A stretch of 64,000 nt of DNA, from NCBI GenBank assembly GCA_021789435.1, contig JAJYJO010000003.1:1-64000 (forward strand), in the 5' to 3' direction. Every line of letters begins with the position of its first letter. The first letter of the stretch is position 1. The notes under the pieces are model-generated. The model was not told the origin of the DNA, made no database searches, and saw nothing but the letters and a program-made list of their open reading frames with translations. Below, in pieces: positions 47,782-55,619 of this stretch. Position numbers and translations under genes: made by a program. This stretch comes from Chloroflexota bacterium. GTDB taxonomy: Bacteria > Chloroflexota > Limnocylindria > Limnocylindrales > CSP1-4.

Positions 47782-48744
47782 TCAGAAGATCGCGATCGGG
47801 TTCCAGGGCGAGCCCGTCCCGCCGGGGAGTCGGAGCGGGAGCCCCACGACCATGAACTCGAATCGGCCCTCCTCCTCGCAGGCGCGGGCCAGGTCCTCGA
47901 ACTGCAGGCTGTCCGAGGCCAGCATGCCCATGGCCACGATCTGCAGCGGGTGGATCGGGTAGATCATCCCCTCGACCACGCTCGGGACCGCCTCGCCGTC
48001 CCCGTCCGGCAGGAATGCCGCGATCCGCCGCTCGTGCATCCAGGGGATCGTGTCGACGTGCAGCCCGGCCTTGCCCGCGCCGACCGGCGGCGGGTCGTTG
48101 CTCCACGCGCCGAGCTCCAGCCGCCGGCGGTGGTGGCCGGTCCGGTAGACGAGGATGTCGCCCTCGCCGAGGTGGACCCCTTCGGCCCGCTCGACCGCCT
48201 CCAGCTCGGACCGCGTGACGGCCTCCCCGGGCTCGAGCCACTTGACCCCGCGGTAGCGCGGCACATCGAGCAGAACGCCACGGCCGACCAGGCCGTTGCC
48301 GTAGTTCGTGATGTCCAGCGTCGTGGCGCCCTTGGTCGTCATGACCTCGAGGGCCGGCTTGCCGTTGTAGGTGAGGCCTTTGTAGGAGATGTGGCAGAGC
48401 GCGTCGACGTGCGTGTGGCAGTCGCCGTGACAGGCCATCCCCAGGAAGTCCAGGGCGAACCGGAGCCCGCTGGAGCCGATGTCGATGTCGTGGCCCTGGG
48501 TCACGAAGTGGATCGCCTGGCTCGGGTTGTCCGGGCCGGCCACCTTGTTGATGGGGATCTCCATCGAGACCCGGCGGCCGGAGCGGACGAGGCGTGCCGC
48601 CGCCCGCACCTTCTCCGGGGTGATGTAGTTGAGGGTCCCGAGCTGGTCGTCGGGGCCCCAGCGGCCCCAGTTCTTGACCGACTCGAAGATCCGGTCGAAC
48701 TCCTCGAGGCTGACCTTCGGGGCCGCCGGGACCGGTGTCGCCAT
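47782..48744 (-). CDS. Cyclase-family hydrolase (kynurenine formamidase-like)
   Basis: 320 residues with the PF04199-type metal site CHGDCHTHVDALCH (HxxxHxHxDxxxH form), plus GHDIDIGSSGLRFALDFLG and a C-terminal VEGMIYPIHPLQIVAMGML. Relatives hydrolyse N-formylkynurenine or cyclic amides using divalent metals; substrate here is unknown. The ATG at 48742-48744 is chosen: AGGAGG is 10 nt upstream, whereas it is only 1 nt from the earlier ATG. Downstream of the SDR gene with 35 nt between them, so probably one operon. Confidence 0.82.
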   Translation of the reverse strand: MATPVPAAPKVSLEEFDRIFESVKNWGRWGPDDQLGTLNYITPEKVRAAARLVRSGRRVSMEIPINKVAGPDNPSQAIHFVTQGHDIDIGSSGLRFALDFLGMACHGDCHTHVDALCHISYKGLTYNGKPALEVMTTKGATTLDITNYGNGLVGRGVLLDVPRYRGVKWLEPGEAVTRSELEAVERAEGVHLGEGDILVYRTGHHRRRLELGAWSNDPPPVGAGKAGLHVDTIPWMHERRIAAFLPDGDGEAVPSVVEGMIYPIHPLQIVAMGMLASDSLQFEDLARACEEEGRFEFMVVGLPLRLPGGTGSPWNPIAIF

Positions 48745-48779
48745 CTTGCGCATGCCTCCTCGGCTCGTCGCCCGGTTCG

Positions 48780-49589
48780 CTAGCGGACGCCACCCGGCAC
48801 GAGCGGCGCGTCGAGCTGGCCGGGGACCGGCAGGCCGACGGAGTAGGCGCCGTCGACCACGAAGAACGCACCGGCGACGAAGGAGGCGTCGTCGGAGCAG
48901 AGGTAGAGGATCGGCCGGGCGATCTCCTCCGGCTCGGCGAAGCGGCCCATCGGCGTCCGGTCGAGGAAGACCTTCGACTGGACGGGGTCGTTGATGACGA
49001 ACCACGAGAGCCGGGTATTGATGATCCCCGGCGCGATCCCGTTGACTCGGATGCCGTACCTGGCGAGCTCCATGGCGGCGGTGTGCATGATCGCCACCTG
49101 GCCGCTCTTCGAGGTGTTGTAGAAGACGCCCTCCTGTTCGGGCTGGAAGGCGTTCGTGGAGGAGACGATCACGATCGCCCCGCCGTGGCCCTCCCGGACC
49201 ATCTCCCGGGCCGACTCCTGGACCGAGAGCCAGGTCCCCTTGAGGTCGATCCCGATCTGCTGCTCCCAGGACTCGTCCGTCCCCTCCAGGAAGGGAACGA
49301 AGTCGGCGATCCCGGCGTTGGCGACCATGATGTCGTGCCGGCCGAAGGCATCGACGCAGGCCTTCACCGCGCCCTGGTTGGCGGCCCGCTGGGAGACGTC
49401 GCCCTCGTGGACGACACACCTGCCACCCTTGGCCCGGATTCCGGCGGCGACCTCCTCGAGCACGTCGGCGTGCCAGCCGAAGAGCACCACGCCGGCGCCC
49501 TCGGCCGCGAAGGCCTCGGCGGTGGCCCGACCGATCCCCCGGCCGGCTCCGGTCACCACGACGCCCTTGCCCTCGAACCGCTTGTCCAT
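48780..49589 (-). CDS. Short-chain dehydrogenase/reductase
   Basis: 269-residue classical SDR. Cofactor motif TGAGRGIG near residue 12, NNAG-equivalent VANAGIADF, and active-site Ser plus Tyr-x-x-x-Lys in YNTSKSG. Ends with the SDR C-terminal region SFVAGAFFVVDGAYSVG. ATG at 49587-49589 (MDKRFEGKGVVV) has GGAG 7 nt upstream; an upstream in-frame ATG is less well placed. Probably NAD(P)-linked alcohol oxidation in the same pathway as the neighbouring cyclase and aldolase. Confidence 0.88.
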   Translation of the reverse strand: MDKRFEGKGVVVTGAGRGIGRATAEAFAAEGAGVVLFGWHADVLEEVAAGIRAKGGRCVVHEGDVSQRAANQGAVKACVDAFGRHDIMVANAGIADFVPFLEGTDESWEQQIGIDLKGTWLSVQESAREMVREGHGGAIVIVSSTNAFQPEQEGVFYNTSKSGQVAIMHTAAMELARYGIRVNGIAPGIINTRLSWFVINDPVQSKVFLDRTPMGRFAEPEEIARPILYLCSDDASFVAGAFFVVDGAYSVGLPVPGQLDAPLVPGGVR

Positions 49590-49630
49590 CTGACAATCTC
49601 CGATCTGCATGGCGCGAGGGACGCGACGCT

Positions 49631-50794
49631 TCAGCCGGCGAGCAGTCCGCCGTGGCCGGGCCCGCGCGGGATCACGGGCCAGATGTCGATCACGACGTCA
49701 TCGCGGACGACGTGGTAGGCGTCGTACCAGTTGACGGTCCCGGGCGAGTAGCCGGGGATGAGGGCCACGCTGGCGCCGACCTTGAGCGTGGATCCCTGCC
49801 CTGCGGCGAAGATGCCGTGCTCCTCGTCAAAGCGGAACGACTCGAGCTCCGGATGGCCGACGATCGTCGCCAGGGCGCCGGCGCCCATCGACTTGTTGCC
49901 GGCGTCGACGATGACGCGGTCCGGCCGACGGCTGATGACGGTCGCCTGGACGGTGAGGGAGTGGTCGAAGCCCGGGGCCATGTGGCCGTGGAAGTTGTCG
50001 ATCACGCAGTAGGTGCCGGCCTGGATCTCGGTGATCCGAGGGTTGGAGGCCGTCCACTCCCAGGTGCCGGTGCCGCCCGCGGAGAGGACCCCGACCGGGA
50101 TGCCGGCCGCGGCGATGGCGTCGGCGACGCCGGTGAAGAAGTTCATCGCGGTCTGCTGCTTCTCGAGGCGCAGGTCGTGCTCCGGGGTGAGCGAACAGTG
50201 GCCCTCGTAGCCGGTCAGCCCATCGAAGCGGAGGCCCGGCAGCTCGACGACCCCCCGGGCGAGGGCGACCGCCTCCTCGGCCGTGTCCACCCCGCAGCGG
50301 TCCATGCCCGTGTCCACCTCGATCATGACGCCGAGCGTGCCGCCGGCGGCGACCGCGGCGGCCGAGAGGGCGCGGGCGTTGTCGATCTCGTCCACCGCGA
50401 CCCGCAGCCTGGTCCCTCGGGCGAGCTCGGCGAGGGCGCGGATCTTGTCCGGGCCGGCCACGGTATTGACGACGAAGAGGTCGTCGATGCCGGCCTCGGC
50501 CATGACCATCGCCTCCCAGACGGTGGCGGTGGAGAGCCCGAAGGCCCCGGCCTCCACCTGGCGGCGGCCCAGCTCGGGGCTCTTGTGGACCTTGATGTGG
50601 GGCCGGATGCCGGCCGGCAGCTCGCGCAGGCGGGCCGCCATTCGCTCGATGTTGCGCTGGGCCGCGTCGATGTCGAGGACGAGGGCCGGCGTCACCAGCG
50701 CCTCGCGCCGGCGACCGATCGCCCCGCCGTACTGCGCGCGGACCCTTTCCGCCGCGGCTTCGATCGCGCCGCGCCGCTCACGCACCTCGGTCAT
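49631..50794 (-). CDS. D-threonine aldolase / alanine-racemase-N family PLP enzyme
   Basis: 387 residues. N-terminal TIM barrel with the PLP-lysine region RPHIKVHKSPELGRRQ (IKVHKS), GGTGTWEW and the C-terminal metal-binding part typical of the DSD1/D-threonine aldolase group (DNFHGHMAPGFDHSL, FDEEHG). Such enzymes cleave D-3-hydroxy amino acids or dehydrate D-serine. ATG at 50792-50794 with GGGAG upstream. Preceded by a structured leader of about 250 nt and its own promoter. First gene of a minus-strand unit with the SDR and cyclase genes. Confidence 0.85.
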   Translation of the reverse strand: MTEVRERRGAIEAAAERVRAQYGGAIGRRREALVTPALVLDIDAAQRNIERMAARLRELPAGIRPHIKVHKSPELGRRQVEAGAFGLSTATVWEAMVMAEAGIDDLFVVNTVAGPDKIRALAELARGTRLRVAVDEIDNARALSAAAVAAGGTLGVMIEVDTGMDRCGVDTAEEAVALARGVVELPGLRFDGLTGYEGHCSLTPEHDLRLEKQQTAMNFFTGVADAIAAAGIPVGVLSAGGTGTWEWTASNPRITEIQAGTYCVIDNFHGHMAPGFDHSLTVQATVISRRPDRVIVDAGNKSMGAGALATIVGHPELESFRFDEEHGIFAAGQGSTLKVGASVALIPGYSPGTVNWYDAYHVVRDDVVIDIWPVIPRGPGHGGLLAG

Positions 50795-51042
50795 CACAGC
50801 TCCCTGGTGAGCGGCCCGTCCATGCGTGGCATCGAGCGGGGCGACCGGCCGGCTCCCCACCCGAACGTGTGGCGCATGGATCTGCCGACGGGTCTCGGCC
50901 GGAGGTCCGGGTGGCGGTTCCACCCGGACCCGCCCGAAACTCGGGGCCGACCCGAGCCTCCCTCCGCCGCCCGGGCCCGTCGGCCCCGATCTCCCGAGAA
51001 CCGCCGACGTCCCGATCCCGATCGGAGCGGAGACATCGATCC
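50795..51042 (-). promoter_or_regulatory. Long structured 5' leader of the D-threonine aldolase-like gene
   Basis: About 248 nt between the predicted transcription start (near 51042) and the ATG, with no gene. Two strong hairpins: a perfect 11-bp stem GGTCCGGGTGG/CCACCCGGACC with a 5-nt loop (50904-50930), and CTCGGG/CCCGAG (50940-50956). The minus-strand loop region reads GGTGGAACCGCC, reminiscent of the T-box core, but other T-box elements are not identified. Possible translational or attenuation control; function unproven. Confidence 0.5.
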
Positions 51043-51048
51043 GCGGAG

Positions 51049-51078
51049 AGAATAGGCACCGTTGCCCGTCGGCGTCAA
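51049..51078 (-). promoter_or_regulatory. Sigma-70-type promoter upstream of the D-threonine aldolase-like gene
   Basis: Minus strand TTGACG (51073-51078), 18-nt spacer, TATTCT (51049-51054). Same -35 and spacing as the regulator-MMPL promoter at 11.1 kb. Lies just downstream of the SorC gene's stop, so the aldolase-SDR-cyclase unit can be expressed independently of the regulator. Confidence 0.65.
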
Positions 51079-51140
51079 GAAGTTGCGACCGCCCGCACGT
51101 CCCTGCCCCCGGAGCCTTCCCCACGCCGGCTGGGGCGTCC

Positions 51141-52112
51141 TCAGGACACCCGGTCCAGCAGGGCGAGCGCGGTCGCCTCGTCGGTCACGAGCACCTCCAG
51201 GCAGCCGCTCGCCAGCGCTCCGCGGATCGCCTCGACCTTGGCCGCCCCCGCGGCGATGCCGACGACGGTGGGAATGGCCGCCAGCTCGGGCCACTCGATG
51301 GCGACGGTGCGCTCGTCGAGCTGGCCGGCCGGCCGGCCGGCGGCATCGAAGAAGCGCGAGTTCATGCTGCCGACCGCCCCGGCGGCGAGGAGCCGGAGGC
51401 GGTCCTCGGTCGTGATCTGGGGGGCCCGCAGGAGGGTAGCCTCGGGTCGCATCTCGCCGATCCCGACCAGGGCGAGCTCACTGTTCGCGGCAAGGGCAAG
51501 GGCCGCCCGGACGGAGCTGTCGCTGAGGATCGCCGTCCTGATCGACGGCGAATCCACGATCGAGGGCGCATGGAGGTAGTGGACGCGGCTGCCCGGGTAG
51601 AGGCCGGCGAGGTGGCGGACGAGCTCGTGGCCCTGGATGCCCGGCACCGGGTCGCTGAGGCCCCCGGCGAGTTGGGTGATCAGCAGGTCCGAGACGATGC
51701 CCGGCTCCATGAACCGGATGACCGCCGAGAGCGTGGTCCCCCAGCCGACGCCGATCCGCATGCCGGTCCGCAGGAGCGTCCCGACATACTCCGCCGCGAC
51801 CGCCGCCAGCGCCTGCAGGTCGTCGCGCTCATCGGTCGGGGCCACGATGGTCCGCGACAGCCGATACTGGTTCGCCAGCTGCCGCCCAAGCTCCACGTTG
51901 CGGCGCCGGGGCGGCCGGATCTCGACCCGGACGATCCCCTCGTCACGGGCGCGCTTGAGGTAGCGCGAGACGGTCGAGGGGTCCAGCCCGAGGTCGCGGG
52001 CGATCTGCACCTGGGTCCAGCCGAGCAGATAGAACCGTCGGGCCACCTCGGTCAGGTGGTCGACGCCGCGCACCGCCGCCGCCGGCCGGCCTGGTCCGTC
52101 CTCGGTCTCCAT
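51141..52112 (-). CDS. SorC/DeoR-type transcriptional regulator, LsrR-like
   Basis: 323 residues. The N-terminal helix-turn-helix GWTQVQIARDLGLDPSTVSRYLKRARDEGIVRVEI matches LsrR in layout. The C-terminal phospho-sugar-binding domain has GVGWGTTLSAVIRF, QLAGGLSD, VGIGEM, FFDAAGRPAG and the end IPTVVGIAAGAAKVEAIRGAL plus EVLVTDEATALALL, all closely patterned on LsrR. LsrR is derepressed by phosphorylated autoinducer-2. Divergent from the VOC-AraD unit, with a box shared by three transcription units in between. ATG at 52110-52112 is used; a GTG 9 nt upstream is possible. Confidence 0.85.
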   Translation of the reverse strand: METEDGPGRPAAAVRGVDHLTEVARRFYLLGWTQVQIARDLGLDPSTVSRYLKRARDEGIVRVEIRPPRRRNVELGRQLANQYRLSRTIVAPTDERDDLQALAAVAAEYVGTLLRTGMRIGVGWGTTLSAVIRFMEPGIVSDLLITQLAGGLSDPVPGIQGHELVRHLAGLYPGSRVHYLHAPSIVDSPSIRTAILSDSSVRAALALAANSELALVGIGEMRPEATLLRAPQITTEDRLRLLAAGAVGSMNSRFFDAAGRPAGQLDERTVAIEWPELAAIPTVVGIAAGAAKVEAIRGALASGCLEVLVTDEATALALLDRVS

Positions 52113-52267
52113 CGCCGCCACCCCGTTTCCGGATCCGGGTCCCAGCTCCCGGCGTTCACGGTCCGCAGGCTACACCGCCACCCCGCTCGGTCGAAGGCCC
52201 GATCGTCACCGGCCGGGCCCCGGCTGGAGCCTGGGCCGTCGGTCGCGGCCGCCCATCGGGCCGAGTA

Positions 52268-52303
52268 TGGCACGGAGTTGACCGGACTGGCACAATCTTT
52301 CCG
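52268..52303 (+). promoter_or_regulatory. Regulon box copy 1 (divergent SorC/VOC region)
   Basis: 36-bp sequence consisting of TGGCAC, a 4-bp gap, TTGAC, 2 variable bases and GACTGGCACAATCTTTCCG. It shares 30 of 36 positions with copy 2 (59282-59317, opposite strand), including the uninterrupted 19-bp core GACTGGCACAATCTTTCCG, and 24 of 36 with copy 3. TGGCAC occurs twice, 20 bp apart, which would place two half sites on the same DNA face. Best explained as an operator of the adjacent SorC/LsrR-like regulator; protein binding is inferred. Confidence 0.7.
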
Positions 52304-52401
52304 CCGACGGCCAGTCGGCTCCCGTCCCGGCCCCGGGACGAAGGGCCGCGCCGTTCGCGCCCGACGCCCGGGTTCCCCGGCGAGCGTGTGGAGGTGGACC
52401 A

Positions 52402-52926
52402 ATGCAGCCCCCCGAGAAGCCGTACCACATCAGCCAGATCGCGGTCGTCGTCAAGGACATCGACGCGGCGATGAAGACCTACCACGAGCTCTTCGGCTGG
52501 GGTCCCTGGAACGTCTACGAGCACGTCCCGCCGAAGCTCCATGACCAGCATCTGCACGGCAACCCGGCGGATTTCTCCATGATCGGGGCGGAGTGCGAGG
52601 TCCAGCCGGGGCTCGTCTTCGAGCTGATCCAGCCGCTGGACGGCGATTCGATCTACAAGGAACACCTCGCCAGGCACGGCGAGGGCGTCCAGCACATCGC
52701 CCTGATGCATCACAGCCAGGAGGAGTCGGACGCCTTCAAGAAGCGGTTCCAGGACGCCGGGTTCGAGATGACGATGGGCGGCCGGATCGGCGAGACGATC
52801 GAGTTCTACTACATGGATACGACTCCGGCGGTCCACTTCGTCGCCGAATCCGGATCCGGCCATGCCATCGAGCTGACCCCCGTCCGGCAGTACCCGCCGG
52901 CGGATGCCACGGCCGGGACGAAGTAG
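52402..52926 (+). CDS. VOC (glyoxalase/dioxygenase superfamily) protein
   Basis: 174 residues with the paired beta-alpha-beta modules of the VOC fold: ISQIAVVVKDIDAAMKTYHELFGWGPW, then VQHIALMHH and FEMTMGGRIGETIEFYYMDT with VHFVAESGSG. Potential metal residues His and Glu occur at the strand ends. Could isomerise or hydrate a dicarbonyl, possibly replacing LsrG, which is not found here; this is speculation. ATG with GGAGG 8 nt upstream. First plus-strand gene behind regulon box copy 1. Confidence 0.8.
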   Translation: MQPPEKPYHISQIAVVVKDIDAAMKTYHELFGWGPWNVYEHVPPKLHDQHLHGNPADFSMIGAECEVQPGLVFELIQPLDGDSIYKEHLARHGEGVQHIALMHHSQEESDAFKKRFQDAGFEMTMGGRIGETIEFYYMDTTPAVHFVAESGSGHAIELTPVRQYPPADATAGTK

Positions 52927-52961
52927 CGCCGACGCGCCCCGCGTGATCCGGGGGCACATGC

Positions 52962-53768
52962 ATGCGTTTCGAGGCCCTGCGGGCGCGAGCCTGCGCCGCC
53001 AACCGGGCGATCGCCGACGCCGGCCTGGTCATCCTGGCCTTCGGCAACGCGAGCGCCCTGGACCGGGCCGCCGGCGTCGTGGCCATCAAGCCGAGCGGAG
53101 TGCCCTGCGCGGGTCTCCGCCCCGATGAGGTGGTGGTCGTCTCGCTGGCCGACGGCCAAATGATCGAGGGTGAGGGGCGGCCGTCCTCCGACACGCCGAC
53201 GCACCTGGCCCTCTACCGGGCCTTCCCGCGGATCGGCGGCGTCGTTCACACCCACTCACCCCAGGCCACGGCCTGGGCCCAGGCCGGCCGGCCCATCCCG
53301 TGCCTGGGGACCACCCACGCCGATCACTTCCACGGTCCGGTCCCGGTCACCCGGCCGCTGCAGGCGGCCGAGGTGGCCGGCGACTATGAGGCCGGCACGG
53401 GCCGCGTGATCGTCGAGTGCGCCATCGGCGGCGGGCTCGATCCGGACGAGGTGCCGGCAGTACTCGTCGCCTCACACGGCCCCTTCACCTGGGGCCCGGA
53501 CGTCGAGGGCGCCGTCGAGAACGCGATCGCGCTCGAGGCGGTGGCCGGCATGGCCCTGCGCACGATCCAGCTGGCGCCCGACGCGAGGGCGATCGCCGGC
53601 GGCCTCCTCGAGCGACACTACCGGCGCAAGCACGGCGCGGCCGCCTACTACGGCCAACCGGCCGGGAGCCCGGCCAGGGGGGTCGGGCCGCTCAGCTCAG
53701 ACCCGCGACCCCATACAGCGGACGACCTCGAGCGGCTCACGGCCGGTCCGGAAGGCATGGGCGAGTGA
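52962..53768 (+). CDS. Class II aldolase / L-ribulose-5-phosphate 4-epimerase-like (AraD family)
   Basis: 268 residues. Zinc-binding His96 and His98 in VVHTHSPQATAWAQ, AIKPSGVPCAGL phosphate loop, SSDTPTHLALYRAFP and SHGPFTWG, all AraD/FucA family. Normal family members end near YYRRKHGAAAYYGQ; here about 37 residues of low-complexity sequence follow and run 72 nt into the end of the opposite-strand isomerase gene, suggesting loss of the original stop. In operon with the VOC gene. Either retro-aldol cleavage or C4 epimerisation of a phosphosugar. Confidence 0.87.
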   Translation: MRFEALRARACAANRAIADAGLVILAFGNASALDRAAGVVAIKPSGVPCAGLRPDEVVVVSLADGQMIEGEGRPSSDTPTHLALYRAFPRIGGVVHTHSPQATAWAQAGRPIPCLGTTHADHFHGPVPVTRPLQAAEVAGDYEAGTGRVIVECAIGGGLDPDEVPAVLVASHGPFTWGPDVEGAVENAIALEAVAGMALRTIQLAPDARAIAGGLLERHYRRKHGAAAYYGQPAGSPARGVGPLSSDPRPHTADDLERLTAGPEGMGE

Positions 53769-54797
53769 GGCGGCGCAGGCGAAGGTGTCGCCCCGCCGGA
53801 CGGCGAAGCTGCCGAGGTCGCCCTCGATCGCCCCGTCGCCGGCGGTGACCACCCCGACGTAGTAGCGGCCGTCCTCCAGGGCCAGCTCGGTCTGGACGTC
53901 CACGCGGCTCGCGTCGAAGAACGGGGGCCTGCTCGTCGCCGAAGAGGCGCACCTCCCGGTTGCCGCCCGTGTCACGCACGACCGTCGGCACCTGGCGCGC
54001 CCGGTCCAGGGCGGCCTGCCGGTCCGTCGGCGTGTAGTCGATCATCTCCAAAGCGAGGTCCCAGCCGAGACCCATCGTCGCGCCGTCCTGGTCCACCCCC
54101 GAGGTACTCCACTCCGGGATGACGATGAAGTCGGTCGGCTCCTGGATCTCGATGAAGAGGAGGCGTGGGCCCAGGAAATGGGGCACACTCGCGGTCGCCA
54201 CGAAGACGTCGCCCGGCTGGACTTCCGTGTGGTGGAGCATGGCCCGCAGCTCGGCCACGTCCTGCCGCTCGACCGCCGCCCGGAAGTCGTCCTTGGTTGC
54301 CCCGGGCTGGAATCCGATCCCGGCATGGGCCGGCTCGGCCCATTGCCCGGCGTCTCGAGCAGGATCCAAGCCTCCTGCTTGCCGAAGCGCGACCCCAGGT
54401 GCCGCTCGGCCCAGGCTCGGGAGGGGTGGGCATGGAGCGGGACCGGGCCGGAAGGCGCCAGCAGCTTGACCAGGACGCCCGTGGTCACCCCCCAGCGCTC
54501 GACGAAGGGCGCTCCAAGCATCTCCTCGGGGTAGCGCTCGACGAGGGAACGCAGGGTGAAGGGTCCCAGGCCCTCGATCTCCACCCGGCTCAGCCCCTGT
54601 GGGCGGCCATCCGGGTCGGCGTTGCCCGCCTCCGTTACCGAGCCGACCCAGTCCTCCGACCACCAGTCGTCGGGGCTGCCTCCCAGGCCGCGGAACCGGC
54701 GGGTCAGCGAGCCACCCTCGTAGAAGCGGTAGAGGGGATGGTAGGCGAGCGACAGAGGCCGCCGGATGGCATCGTGTAGAGCATCGTGGTCGGGCAT
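53697..54797 (-). pseudogene. manA: Class I mannose-6-phosphate isomerase-like gene with two frameshifts
   Basis: The product is readable only by switching frames twice. Residues from MPDHDALHDAIRRPLSL to FGKQEAWILLETPGNG are in one frame. AEPAHAGIGFQPGATKDDF through REVRLFGDEQAP is in a second, and FFDASRVDVQTELALEDG to CMGSRV is in the first frame again. The cupin metal region GPVPLHAHPSRAW and HFLGPRLLFIEIQEPTDF are ManA-like. The first break lies near 54345 (one base missing). The second is in a run of five C (minus strand) near 53924-53928, where four would restore GDEQAPFFDAS. An in-frame stop at 54042 truncates the first frame. True decay or assembly error. Confidence 0.8.
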
Positions 54798-54881
54798 GCG
54801 CGCATGCTCGCACGACCGGGCGGGGGATGGCTGACGCCCGGGCGGTGCCCGGGCGTCAGAAAGGTCGACCTGGCCCGCCAG

Positions 54882-55610
54882 TCAGAACGAGACGAGGGCG
54901 GGCGCCACCTGGGTCAGCATGAAGCGGGCGTTCTCGGCGGCCGCCTTGCCGTCGAAGACCGCGCTGCCGGTCACGATGATGTTCGGCCCCATCGCCGCGA
55001 CGCGGGCCACGTTCTCGCGGGTGATGCCCCCGTCCACCCCGAGCAGGATCGGCCGACCGGAGCGGGCGATCACCTCCTTCGCCTCGGCCAGCCGTCGCTC
55101 GCTCGACTCGAGGAAACGCTGGCCGCTCCAGCCGGGGTTGATGGCCAGGACCAGGACGTACTCCAGCTCGTCGAGCAGCGGCTCGATCGCGGCCACGGGG
55201 GTTCCCGGGTTGAGGGCGACACCCCGGATGATCCCCCGCTCCGGGTCGTTGGCGTTGGTCGCCACGCCGAGCGCCTGGAGGACACGGTGGGGATGGCGGG
55301 TACTCTCGACGTGGAAGGTGACCAGGTCCGCGCCCGCCTTCACGAAGTCGCCGAGCTTCTCGAGCGGCTCGTCGATCATGAGGTGGGCGTCCTTGAGCAG
55401 GACGGGCGAGCGGATCGCCCGGATGAGGGGCGGGCCGACGGTCATCGTCGGGCAGAAGACGCCGTCCATGACGTCGATGTGGACCAGTTCCACGCCGGCG
55501 TCCTCCAGGAGCCGGACCTCGGAGCCGAGGTTGGCCAGGTCCGCGGTGATGATCCCGACCGTGAGGTGCGGCCGGCCGTCGAGCAGGGGCAGATGCGCGG
55601 TGGTCGCCAT
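54882..55610 (-). CDS. Ribulose-phosphate 3-epimerase family (LsrE/Rpe-like)
   Basis: 242 residues, a TIM barrel with the metal-binding set HIDVMDG, KDAHLMIDEP and GVDGGIT, plus INPGWSGQ. Epimerises a ketopentose phosphate at C3. The housekeeping Rpe role is possible, but its place 9 nt after an LsrF-like gene parallels the Salmonella lsr operon, where lsrE encodes an Rpe homologue. ATG at 55608-55610. Minus-strand operon with lsrK- and lsrF-like genes. Confidence 0.9.
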   Translation of the reverse strand: MATTAHLPLLDGRPHLTVGIITADLANLGSEVRLLEDAGVELVHIDVMDGVFCPTMTVGPPLIRAIRSPVLLKDAHLMIDEPLEKLGDFVKAGADLVTFHVESTRHPHRVLQALGVATNANDPERGIIRGVALNPGTPVAAIEPLLDELEYVLVLAINPGWSGQRFLESSERRLAEAKEVIARSGRPILLGVDGGITRENVARVAAMGPNIIVTGSAVFDGKAAAENARFMLTQVAPALVSF

Positions 55611-55619
55611 GGCCGGCCC

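Noticed and set aside
50904-50930. Definite T-box riboswitch
   Set aside because: Only the GGTGGAACCGCC core resembles a T-box, and it sits inside a perfect 11-bp hairpin; no stem I with specifier loop or terminator/antiterminator pair could be identified by eye. Kept as a structured leader only.
52288-52303. Sigma-54 (-24/-12) promoter in the regulon box (TGGCAC...)
   Set aside because: The -24-like TGGCAC is present but the expected GC of the -12 TTGC element is missing (TTTCC), one copy is in reverse orientation to transcription, and no sigma-54 activator is in the window. An operator fits better.
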